Source: Clostridia bacterium (GTDB taxonomy: Bacteria; Bacillota; Clostridia; TANB77; CAG-508). From it: a stretch of 35,485 nucleotides of DNA. This document shows, in pieces, positions 21,352-30,665 of the stretch. The translations under genes were made by a program, and so were the position numbers. The notes under the pieces are model-generated. The model did not search any database and was not told where the DNA came from. It saw nothing but the letters and a program-made list of their open reading frames with translations. Location of the stretch: assembly GCA_022795075.1 (NCBI GenBank), contig JAAWGB010000016.1, positions 1 through 35,485 on the forward strand, read 5' to 3'. Position 1 is the first letter of the stretch. Each line of letters starts with the position of its first letter.

Positions 21352-22419
21352 ATGAGTGAGGAAAAAGAAGAGAAAAACAAAACAGGCTTTTTTCAAAAAA
21401 TTTGGAATTCCATTACAAAAATTGAAAAGTATCCAGACTTGGCAGCGCAAGGATTAGGCAAAGCCTTTTCCTATATTAGCAAAATAGTTGCTATACTAGC
21501 TGTTATTCTTTGTTTAGGAATTATGTATCAAACTCATCAAATATTACAAGAAGGAATAGAGTATTTACAAAATGAATTTCCAAATTTTTCTTATAAAGAT
21601 GGAAGATTAGACGTTATGGCAGAAAATAGACTAACTATTTCAGAAGATGATTCTTATGTTGGAAGGGTTATAATTGATACTAAAATAGAAGAAGAATCAG
21701 TCATTAATCAATATATGAACGAAATAACCAAATCAGGAAGTGGCATAATTGTATTAAAAGATAAGCTAATCTTGAAAAATGGAGCAGTAGCAGGAACTAT
21801 CAATTATCGTTATAGTGACCTTTTAGGACAAATGGGAATGAATGAATTTACTAAACAAGAGATAATTGATTATGCCAATAGTTCACAAATTATAACACTT
21901 TATATTAGTATATTTTTAACCATATTTATTTATAGTTTTATTATGTATTTATTAACAACCCTATCAAATGCCGTATTTTTAGCTGTATTTGGCTATTTAA
22001 CCACTTGGGTGGCACATATTAAAATGAGATTTTTAGCAATATTTAATATGTCAATATATGCTTTAACATTATCGATTTTCTTAAATATGCTATATATTGC
22101 AGTTAATATATTTATAGATTTTAAAATGGAATATTTCCAAGTCATGTACGTTTCAGTAGCAGCCATTTATTTGGTAGCAGCCATATTTTTACTAAAGACA
22201 GAATTTATGAAACAACAAGTAGAATTAATGAAAATTGCTGAGGCACAAGCTATTGTGAGAAAAGAGATGCAAGAACAAGAAGAAAAACAAGAAAAAGAGA
22301 AAGAAGAAAGAAAAAAGAAAGATAAAGAAGAACAAAAGAAAAAACAGGAAAACGAAAAGGAAGATAAAAAAGGTAAAGTTGGCGGAAAAGGAGAAGAACC
22401 ACAAGGGTCAAATGCCTAA
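21352..22419 (+). CDS. DUF1189-like membrane protein with charged C-terminal tail
   Basis: Several TM helices, Lys/Glu-rich C-terminus, KYPDLAAQGLGKAFSYI N-terminus. Confidence 0.6.
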   Translation: MSEEKEEKNKTGFFQKIWNSITKIEKYPDLAAQGLGKAFSYISKIVAILAVILCLGIMYQTHQILQEGIEYLQNEFPNFSYKDGRLDVMAENRLTISEDDSYVGRVIIDTKIEEESVINQYMNEITKSGSGIIVLKDKLILKNGAVAGTINYRYSDLLGQMGMNEFTKQEIIDYANSSQIITLYISIFLTIFIYSFIMYLLTTLSNAVFLAVFGYLTTWVAHIKMRFLAIFNMSIYALTLSIFLNMLYIAVNIFIDFKMEYFQVMYVSVAAIYLVAAIFLLKTEFMKQQVELMKIAEAQAIVRKEMQEQEEKQEKEKEERKKKDKEEQKKKQENEKEDKKGKVGGKGEEPQGSNA

Positions 22420-22478
22420 GATTTTTAAAAACTATAGTTTAGTAGAGGCATTTTAGACAACAGAAAGGAAGGTTAGAA

Positions 22479-24272
22479 ATGAGTAAAAAGAAAGAAGAAA
22501 ATAAGGAACAAAAGTTATGGATAATCTTGATTAGTCTAATTTTATTAGTAGCCTTAGTTACAGGATTAGCTGTATTTATGATGAAAGATAAAAAAAAGGA
22601 AGAAGAAAATACATTAGCTTACACAGACCTAATCAAAGAATTATCCTATGGAAATATTGAAAAAATTGAAATGACAGTAGGTAGTACAAGTATAAAAGTT
22701 AAACAAAAAAATGTAGAAGAAGAAAAAAAGGCAATTGTTCCTAATACAGAAAGTTTTATTGGTTTGGTACAAGAAAAAGTGGCAGAAGGAAACGAAATTG
22801 AATTAATACAAAAACCAAGAAGTGCGTTAGCACAAATTCCGTCGTTTATTATATCATTTTTACCAACTTTGATTATGCTTGCCTTATTTATCATGATATT
22901 TAAAATGCAAGGATTAGGCGAAAAAGGTAAAGTATATGATGATACAGAAAGAAAAACAAAAATAAAGTTTGATGATGTGGCTGGATTAGATGAAGAAAAA
23001 GAAGAATTAGTAGAAATTGTTGAGTTTTTAAAGAAACCAGAAAAATTTACACAAATGGGAGCTAAAATTCCAAAAGGTGTTTTATTATATGGAAAGCCAG
23101 GAACGGGTAAAACATTAATTGCTAAAGCGATTGCAGGAGAGGCAGATGTACCATTTATTTCCATGAGTGGATCTGAATTTATCGAAATGTTTGCAGGTTT
23201 AGGAGCATCACGTGTAAGAAAGTTATTTGAAAAGGCAAGAAAATTATCTCCATGTATTGTATTTATAGATGAAATAGATGCTATTGGTGCAAGAAGAACT
23301 TCAAATAGTGGAGCAGAAACAGAAAATAATCAAACATTAAATCAATTATTAGTAGAAATGGATGGTTTTAGTTCAGAAGAAACCATTATCATATTAGCAG
23401 CAACCAATCGACCAGAAATGTTAGATAAAGCTTTATTAAGACCAGGAAGATTTGATAGACAAATTACCATTCCAACACCAGATTTAAAAGGAAGATTAGA
23501 AATTCTAAAAATACATGGAAAAGATAAGAAAATATCAGAAGATGTAAACTTAGAAAGTATTGCAGAAGATACCGCAGGATTTACTGGTGCAGAATTAGCC
23601 AATATTTTAAATGAAGCAGCAATTATTGCCACTAAAAATGGTCATGAAGGAATTGAAAATGATGATATTGAAGAAGCGGTTAAAAAAGTAACAGTAGGTA
23701 TTGAAAAACGTACAAGAGTGTATTCAGAAAAAGACAAAAAGTTAACTGCTTATCATGAGGCAGGACATGCGGTAGTTAGTAGATATTTACCAACTCAAAC
23801 AGATGTTAAAGAAGTATCAATTATACCAAGAGGTGTAGCAGGTGGCTATACGATGTATAAATCAGATGAAGATAAATATTATATTTCTAAAACAGAAATG
23901 CAAGAAAAACTAATTGGCTTATTAGGTGGACGAGCAGCAGAAAAATTAGTATTAGATGATATTTCAACAGGAGCTAGTAATGATATTGAAGTAGCAACCA
24001 AAATAGCTAGAGATATGGTAACGAAATATGGTATGAGTGATACTCTAGGACCAATTGATTTCCAGGGAAAAGAGCCATACGAAATGCAAATGTTTGGAGA
24101 AGATATTGGCGATAAAATAGGTAAAGAAGTAAAAATGTTAATTGATACAGCTTATCATGATGCTCAAATTTTATTACAACAACATAGAGATAAATTAGAT
24201 AGAATCGCACAGGCTTTATTAGAAAATGAAAAAATTAATGAACAAGATTTTAAAAAGTTTTTTAATGAATAG
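22479..24272 (+). CDS. ftsH: ATP-dependent zinc metalloprotease FtsH
   Basis: GKPGTGKTLIAKAIAGEA, second region of homology NRPEMLDKALLRPGRFDR, HEAGH zinc site. Confidence 0.97.
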   Translation: MSKKKEENKEQKLWIILISLILLVALVTGLAVFMMKDKKKEEENTLAYTDLIKELSYGNIEKIEMTVGSTSIKVKQKNVEEEKKAIVPNTESFIGLVQEKVAEGNEIELIQKPRSALAQIPSFIISFLPTLIMLALFIMIFKMQGLGEKGKVYDDTERKTKIKFDDVAGLDEEKEELVEIVEFLKKPEKFTQMGAKIPKGVLLYGKPGTGKTLIAKAIAGEADVPFISMSGSEFIEMFAGLGASRVRKLFEKARKLSPCIVFIDEIDAIGARRTSNSGAETENNQTLNQLLVEMDGFSSEETIIILAATNRPEMLDKALLRPGRFDRQITIPTPDLKGRLEILKIHGKDKKISEDVNLESIAEDTAGFTGAELANILNEAAIIATKNGHEGIENDDIEEAVKKVTVGIEKRTRVYSEKDKKLTAYHEAGHAVVSRYLPTQTDVKEVSIIPRGVAGGYTMYKSDEDKYYISKTEMQEKLIGLLGGRAAEKLVLDDISTGASNDIEVATKIARDMVTKYGMSDTLGPIDFQGKEPYEMQMFGEDIGDKIGKEVKMLIDTAYHDAQILLQQHRDKLDRIAQALLENEKINEQDFKKFFNE

Positions 24273-24286
24273 TGTGCAATAAAAAT

Positions 24287-24340
24287 AATGATTTTGGGGA
24301 TGGAAGAAGAATTTTTCTTTCGTCCCCAAAATCATTTTTC
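24287..24340 (+). terminator. Long (possibly bidirectional) terminator hairpin after ftsH
   Basis: AATGATTTTGGGGATGGAAGAA...TTTCGTCCCCAAAATCATTTTT. Confidence 0.8.
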
Positions 24341-24354
24341 TCAACTGTATAGTA

Positions 24355-24622
24355 TTAATAATAAAGTTTATATACCATTAGTACACCCATAATTGAATTA
24401 ATAAGTGTCAAGCCAAGTGTAATAGCAGATAAAATAATACCAGAAAGAGAAAAGCCGTTTTTTTCATTTTTTCTAGCAATACATCCTAAGGTAAGCCCTG
24501 TAATCGTAACAGGATAACCCAATAATGGTAGTAACCAAGCTATGATTCCGGCAAAGTCCTAAAACAAAAGATGCAATTGATTTTCCACCAACTTTTGTTT
24601 CTTTTTCTTTATTTTCTTCCAT
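24355..24622 (-). pseudogene. DUF4190-like small membrane protein, frameshifted
   Basis: MEENKEKETKVGGKSIASFVLGL, then a different frame AGIIAWLLPLLGYPVTITGLTLGCIARKNEKNGFSLSGIILSAITLGLTLINSIMGVLMVYKLYY*; SD on minus strand. Confidence 0.65.
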
Positions 24623-24798
24623 CTTTCATTCCTCCCCTTATAATTTATGATAATTCTAGTATACTAGACCATGTAAAACTTGTCAATTGATAAATCGACA
24701 TAAATTTTGTAATTCATTGTAAATTACAATTGTTTATGATATGATAACAACAATAATATAGGAAAAGAGAGATAACATTAAAATAAGTAGGTTTTGAT

Positions 24799-25389
24799 AT
24801 GAAAAGTAAAGTTAGAGTATGGGTTGATCAAAAAGATATAAAAATAAGTTGTACAAATGATAAAATAATTAATATAACTGGAATGATTGGGTCAGGTAAA
24901 ACGACAACAGCCAATCAATATAGAACAGATAGTAATTATATTGTTATTTCATTGGATTGTTTATATAGAGGGCAAGATAAAGAAAATATGAATCAAGATA
25001 CCGAAGAGATAAATCAGTTATTAAAGCAAAAGTTTCCCAATCAAGATAATGAGCAATATTTTAAACAATATTATGATGAGATATTGAAATATATTAATCG
25101 AGAAAATAAGCCTATTACATGGGTAATAGAAGGTCAACATATTTATAGATATTTAAATTTTGAAGATTTGAAAGGAACTTTGATAGTTAAGAGAACTTGT
25201 TTAATGAATTGTTGGAAAAGGTCAATTACTAGGCATGTTAAAAAGAAAAAAACACAGTTAAAAAATGGTGAGATTACGAAAAAACAATATCATAACAATA
25301 TTTGGTATTGGATAAAAAGAAGGACGAAACAATTGAAATATTATAAAAAGTTGAACCAATTTTTAGATGAAATTTTAAATGTTAACTAA
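24799..25389 (+). CDS. P-loop NTPase / nucleoside-kinase-like protein
   Basis: Walker A GMIGSGKTT, later ISLDCLYRG and WVIEGQHIY. Confidence 0.65.
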   Translation: MKSKVRVWVDQKDIKISCTNDKIINITGMIGSGKTTTANQYRTDSNYIVISLDCLYRGQDKENMNQDTEEINQLLKQKFPNQDNEQYFKQYYDEILKYINRENKPITWVIEGQHIYRYLNFEDLKGTLIVKRTCLMNCWKRSITRHVKKKKTQLKNGEITKKQYHNNIWYWIKRRTKQLKYYKKLNQFLDEILNVN

Positions 25390-25405
25390 AGTGGAGGGAA
25401 AAATA

Positions 25406-25557
25406 ATGGATAAAGATTTTGAAAGATTAATAAAAGAGGCTAAAACTTTAGCAGTAAAAAGAAAAATAAGTGAATATGCGGTAGTAGGCTACCAAACAAT
25501 AAAATTATGAAATTAAAAGATTTATTACCAGAAATGTATAGAACCAAACAAGAATAA
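25406..25557 (+). pseudogene. Internally deleted cytidine-deaminase-like remnant
   Basis: N-terminal MDKDFERLIKEAKTLAVKRKISEYA and, out of frame, C-terminal NNKIMKLKDLLPEMYRTKQE*; the expected catalytic C(A/V)E / PCxxC core is absent. Confidence 0.5.
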
Positions 25558-25580
25558 GTAAAAGGAAAGAAGGTGTTAGT

Positions 25581-26429
25581 ATGACAATTAGAGAGGCCAT
25601 TTATCAAGCAATGATACAATTAAAAATGAAAAAGATAGAAAGTCCAAAATTAAAGGCGAGATTATTAATGCAATTTATGTTGGGAAAAACAAGACAATAC
25701 ATAATGGTATATGATGAAAAAAAGCTAACACAAGAACAAGAAGAAAAATACTTTAAAAATGTAGAAAAGCTAATAAAAGGAATTCCTTTGCAACATATTA
25801 CTCATCAGCAAGAATTTATGAAAATGAATTTCTATGTTAATAAAGATGTATTAATACCAAGACCAGATACAGAAATACTAGTAGAGGAAGTTATTCAAAT
25901 TGCCCAAAAAATTCGTGCCAAAAAAATATTAGACTTATGTACAGGAAGTGGAGCAATTGCGATTTCACTTGCAAAATATATTCAAGATAGTCAAATTACA
26001 GCAACAGATATTAGTAATAAAGCTTTAGAAATAGCACAAAAAAATGCTAAGAATAATCAAGTAGAAAATCAAATTGCTTTTTTATCCTCTAATTTATGGG
26101 AGGAACTACCAAAAGAAAAATATGATATGATTGTATCCAATCCACCTTATATCAAAAGAGAAATTATAAAGTCGTTAGAAGAAGAGGTACAAAAAGAGCC
26201 ACTTATGGCATTAGATGGAGGCTGGGATGGTTTAGATTTTTATCGAAAAATAGTCAAGCAAGCTTATGAATATTTAAAATATGGTGGTTATTTATGTTTA
26301 GAAATTGGATATGACCAAAAAATAGATGTTATTGAATTAATTGAACAGGAAGAAAAATATACAGATACATATGGAAAAAAAGATTTATATGGAAATGATA
26401 GAGTAATTATAACCAAAGTAGGAGATTAA
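25581..26429 (+). CDS. prmC: Peptide chain release factor N(5)-glutamine methyltransferase
   Basis: IPRPDTEILVE, ILDLCTGSGAIAISLA, VSNPPYI motifs. Confidence 0.94.
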   Translation: MTIREAIYQAMIQLKMKKIESPKLKARLLMQFMLGKTRQYIMVYDEKKLTQEQEEKYFKNVEKLIKGIPLQHITHQQEFMKMNFYVNKDVLIPRPDTEILVEEVIQIAQKIRAKKILDLCTGSGAIAISLAKYIQDSQITATDISNKALEIAQKNAKNNQVENQIAFLSSNLWEELPKEKYDMIVSNPPYIKREIIKSLEEEVQKEPLMALDGGWDGLDFYRKIVKQAYEYLKYGGYLCLEIGYDQKIDVIELIEQEEKYTDTYGKKDLYGNDRVIITKVGD

Positions 26430-26493
26430 AGGATTTTTAGGCAGATAAGCTTTATTTTTTGAAATAGAATAAAAAATAAGAGGAGGAACAAAA

Positions 26494-27355
26494 GTGTCAT
26501 TTTCTTCAGATGTTAAACAAGAATTAAATAAAAATACCAATCTAGCCAATAAAGATATTGTAAAAAATGAATTGTTGGGATATTTTATTTCTGGTAATAC
26601 AAATGTACGAAATCATAAAGAAATAAAATTTTCAACAGAAAGTGATTACAATATTAATCGATTTTCAAAACTCTTATCCAATTTAAATATAAATCATAAA
26701 ATTGAAATATTACGGAAAAATATTTGTTATTACACTAAAAATAAAAGAGGTTAATTTTATTTCTATAGAAAATAAACAAATTTATTTGAAATTAGAAAAG
26801 AATTTAAAAGAAGAAAGCAGGAAAGCAATTATTCGTGGAGCTTTTATGGGTTCAGGTTCCATTAATAATCCTAAAAAAAAGTATCATTTAGAAATCGATT
26901 TTGGAAATGAAGAGAATTTGTTAGCAGTAAAAAAAATGCTAGAACAATTAGGAATTCGTGTAAAAGCCTTTGGGTTAGCAATTTATATTAAAGAAGGAGA
27001 AGAAATATCAAAATTTTTAGCATTAATTGGAGCAGCAAAAGCAGTTATGGAATTTGAAGACATTCGAATTCAAAAAGAAATGAGGGGAAAAGTCAATCGC
27101 TTAGTAAATTGCAAAACAGCTAATTTAAACAAAACAATTAATGCTTCTATTACACAAATTGCAGCGATTAAAAAATTGCAAGAAAAGGGAGTATTTTCAA
27201 AACTAGATGATAATTTGAAAGAAATTGCTATATTACGATTAGAAAATCCTAATATGCCATTGATTGATTTGGGAAAATTATTAAAAGAACCACTTGGAAA
27301 ATCGGGCGTTAATTATCGATTGAAAAAAATTATTGAAATAGCCCAAAATTGCTAA
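26494..27355 (+). pseudogene. whiA: WhiA-family sporulation/cell-division regulator, split by one apparent +1 indel
   Basis: MSFSSDVKQELNK...LLGYFISG...FSTESDYNINRFSKLLSNLNI then GKIFVITLK...RGAFMGSGSINNPKKKYHLEIDF...NRLVNCKTANLNKTINASITQIAAI; the frame changes near 26710. Confidence 0.85.
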
Positions 27356-27522
27356 AGTTTTCAATAAAAATAACCTTTTTTATTAAAATAGAGATTACTG
27401 TAAAGATAGGAATTTTTCGATTCTAATAATAGAAAAATGAATGATAACAAATAGGGGACTTATAAAAAAGAATGATAAAAAGAGGAGGAGAAAATTGCCC
27501 CAAAATTAATTTTTAGGACAAT

Positions 27523-28671
27523 TTGAAAGAAAAAGTGAAACAAAAAGAACTAGGAATTTATATTCATATACCATTTTGTAAAAGTAAGTGTTATTATTGT
27601 GATTTTACTTCCTATACAAGTCAAGGTGAGGGAAAAATAGCAAGTTATATGAGGCAAGTAAAAAAAGAAATGAATTTGTATGATTTTAGTAAATATCACG
27701 TTACAACAATTTATATAGGTGGAGGAACCCCTTCTTTTATAGATGAGAAATATATTGAACAATTAATGGAAGAATTAAAAGTAAGATTGCTAAAAAATCA
27801 AACCAAGTGGGAAGATATAGAAATTACAATAGAAGTAAATCCAGGTACGATTACAAGAAAAAAGTTAGAGTGTTATAAACAAGTAGGAATTAATCGACTT
27901 AGCATCGGCCTACAAAGTACAAAGGATGAGTTATTAAAACAAATAGGAAGAATTCACAATTATCAAGATTTTATAGAAACTTATGAACTGGCAAGTAAGA
28001 TAGGTTTTGCCAACATAAATGTAGATTTGATGATAGGGTTACCAAATCAAACGATTCAAGATGTAAAACAAAGTTTAGAGGAGATTAAAAGACTACAGCC
28101 TAATCATGTGAGTGTGTATTCTTTGATAGTAGAGGATGATACAAAATTAGGTGAATTATTAGATAAAGAGATACTTCAGTTGCCAAAAGAAGAATTGGAA
28201 AGACAGATGTATTGGTATGTAAAAGATACTTTAGAGTTAAATAGTTATAAACATTATGAAATTTCTAATTTTGCAAAAGAAGGAAAAGAATCCAAACATA
28301 ATAAGAATTGTTGGGAACAAAAAGAATACATAGGGCTAGGAGCTACTGCACATTCTTATTTAGATGGTGTTCGCTTTTCTAATCAAGATTTTTCGAATTT
28401 AGAGGAATGGAATTTTTTAGACAAAATAATAGAGGAAAAGCAAACATTAGAGGATAAAAGTAAAGAGTATATGTTACTAGGTTTAAGAAAGATTGAGGGA
28501 GTGAGTATAGGCTTGTTTAAGGAAAAGTATGGATCCAATCCTCTTTTTATGTTCCGAAGTGAACTGGATAAATTAGTTAGAGAAAATTTATTAGTGGTCG
28601 ATGGGGATTGGATTCGATTGACTAATAAAGGTCTTGATTTTGCAAATTTAGTTTGGGAGGAATTTGTGTAA
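27523..28671 (+). CDS. hemW: HemW / coproporphyrinogen III oxidase-like radical SAM protein
   Basis: IHIPFCKSKCYYCDF radical SAM CxxxCxxC, IYIGGGTPS, NHVSVYSLIVEDDTKLG; TTG start. Confidence 0.88.
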   Translation: MKEKVKQKELGIYIHIPFCKSKCYYCDFTSYTSQGEGKIASYMRQVKKEMNLYDFSKYHVTTIYIGGGTPSFIDEKYIEQLMEELKVRLLKNQTKWEDIEITIEVNPGTITRKKLECYKQVGINRLSIGLQSTKDELLKQIGRIHNYQDFIETYELASKIGFANINVDLMIGLPNQTIQDVKQSLEEIKRLQPNHVSVYSLIVEDDTKLGELLDKEILQLPKEELERQMYWYVKDTLELNSYKHYEISNFAKEGKESKHNKNCWEQKEYIGLGATAHSYLDGVRFSNQDFSNLEEWNFLDKIIEEKQTLEDKSKEYMLLGLRKIEGVSIGLFKEKYGSNPLFMFRSELDKLVRENLLVVDGDWIRLTNKGLDFANLVWEEFV

Positions 28672-28969
28672 CGATAGAAATTATTTAAAGTAAGTTTGCG
28701 GTTAAACAGTTTGATAATTGAATAAGATGTAAGTCAGTTAATTATGCAAACTTGTTAAAAGTGTTTTTGGTTTTGATACAATTAAAAACATAAGCATTAA
28801 TTTTGCCTATTTTAAAAGTAATCATACATTGAAAAGACTAATTCATTATTAGAAAAGGGCATAGGAAATAATAAAAGTTAAACTTAAATGTATACGATTT
28901 TTTAAAATGGTAAAAGATAACAATATATAAAATTATCAAAAAATACAAAAGAAATGAAGGGGAATTATA

Positions 28970-30398
28970 ATGAAACAATTTATTAGAAATTTTAAATTAG
29001 CTAGAAATAATAATAGGACTAATAAAGGTATTACATTAATTGCTTTGGTCATTACCATTATTATACTTTTAATTTTAGCAGGAGTAAGTATAGGCACTCT
29101 AACAGGAGAAAATGGAATTTTAAATAAGGCAACAAAAGCTAGAGAAGAAACAAAAAAGGAATCAGCAAAAGAAAAAATAGAATTAGAAGTATTAGGAAGT
29201 CTAGATGATAATGGAAAGCTAGATATAGACGAATTAAAAGAAAAATTTAAAAAACACTTAAATATAAGTGATAGTGATATTACTACAAATGAAGATGGAA
29301 GTTTGACTGTCAAATTAGATGGCTATGTATTTGAAATTAGCGAAGAAGGAAAAGTAACACAAAAAGGAACTTATGAAAATACGGATCAACCAATTCAAAA
29401 TGGTGGTTGGAATGGTGATAAAAAAGTAAATCCCCCTAATTTAATGAATAATGAATTAACAGCTTGTTATTGGGATGAAAGCGAAAATGAAGTAACAGGA
29501 GATACAGGAGAAAATTGGTACCAATATGTAGCAGGAGATAATGAAACTGACACGAAAACCAGTAAATGGGCAAATGAGTATGGAAACCAATGGAGTAGCG
29601 ACAGAAACATCCAGTTCAAGTATTGGAGATGTAGAAATAAGTGATACTGTAAAAATGGTAAGTAAACCAAATGTAAGTAGTTGGAGATATATTACAGTAG
29701 GAAATAGTTATAAAAATGCTTTTAACTATGACAGAAAAAAAGAAAGTCATTTAATGAAAAATAGTGAATGGGGAGCAGTAGCTTATTTAACCCAAAGCCA
29801 ATATGGAAGAAATGGACATGAAATAACAATTAATAATAGTAGTAGTTTTATAACAGGAAATGCAGGAAATAGTGTTTCAGCAAGTCAAGCAGCAGGAACA
29901 ACCAATGCTTATAACACTCAAAAAGGAGTTTTAGCAAGTACCACAGGAAATATTTATGGAGTTTACGATTTATCAGGTGGAGCATTTGAAATGGTAACAA
30001 GCTACATTTCAAATGGAAATACAAATTTATCAACTTATGGAGGAACTATGATAGCCAAAACGACAGCAGATATGGAAGGTTATCAAACACTTAGTACAAA
30101 ATATGTAACGGTATATCCTTATAATAATACAGGTGATGGTCATGCTAATAATTATACAAACTATAAAAATTTAGGATATGGATATGGAGATGCTATATTG
30201 GAAACGTCATCTAATAGTGGTAATTCTACAAGCTGGCATGGCGACTACTTGTATTTTCCATGTTTGGGCAATCCGTTTGTGGTACGTGGGAGCTATTGTG
30301 CTGATACTTCCAATGCGGGAATCTTCTATTTTAGCAGTTTCAGTGGTGGCATCGACGACAGAGTCTTTTCGTTCCGTGTGGTCTTGGCTGGTGTTTAG
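28970..30398 (+). pseudogene. Prepilin-type N-terminal helix protein with C-terminal C-type-lectin/FGE-like domain (candidate DGR target); frame shift at about 29540-29640
   Basis: KGITLIALVITIIILLILAGVSIGTLTGENGIL (type IV pilin-like); ORF 29541-30398 in another frame contains ESHLMKNSEWGAVAYL, YGVYDLSGGAFEMV, RGSY...FSFRVVLAGV. Confidence 0.7.
30237..30398 (+). other. Candidate DGR variable region
   Basis: 71 of 150 nt G+C at 30241-30390 against 45 of 150 at 30091-30240 (hand counts); dense NNY codons at surface positions of a CLec-type C-terminus. Confidence 0.5.
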
Positions 30399-30596
30399 CA
30401 TTTTGCCATACAAAAATTGAGACTGTAAATATTTTTATTTAAACGAAAGTATGTAAGAAGAAGTCCTAGAATGACATTGTGTGTGAATTTTGTTACCATT
30501 CACTGAAAACAAATTATATATTATTGTAGTCTTTTGTAAGTTTAAATGGTGCCCAGTGAACCATAACATAAAAAGAAAAAATGTTCGCAAAAAGTA

Positions 30597-30625
30597 TTGA
30601 CAAATTTTAAAATTGGCGATACAAT
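30597..30625 (+). promoter_or_regulatory. recN promoter nested in an inverted repeat
   Basis: TTGACA-17-TACAAT, flanked by AAAAATGTTCGC (30577-30588) and GCGAACATTTTT (30629-30640). Confidence 0.65.
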
Positions 30626-30665
30626 AAAGCGAACATTTTTTTAGTAAAAATTTAGGAGGAATAAA

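Noticed and set aside
28681-28960. AAGTTTGC / GCAAACTT inverted repeat before the pilin-like gene as an invertible promoter
   Set aside because: Only 8 bp, no recombinase nearby, expected by chance at this length scale.
28970-30398. A complete diversity-generating retroelement inside the window
   Set aside because: No reverse transcriptase (YxDD-type ORF), avd or template repeat was found; only a candidate target gene is present.
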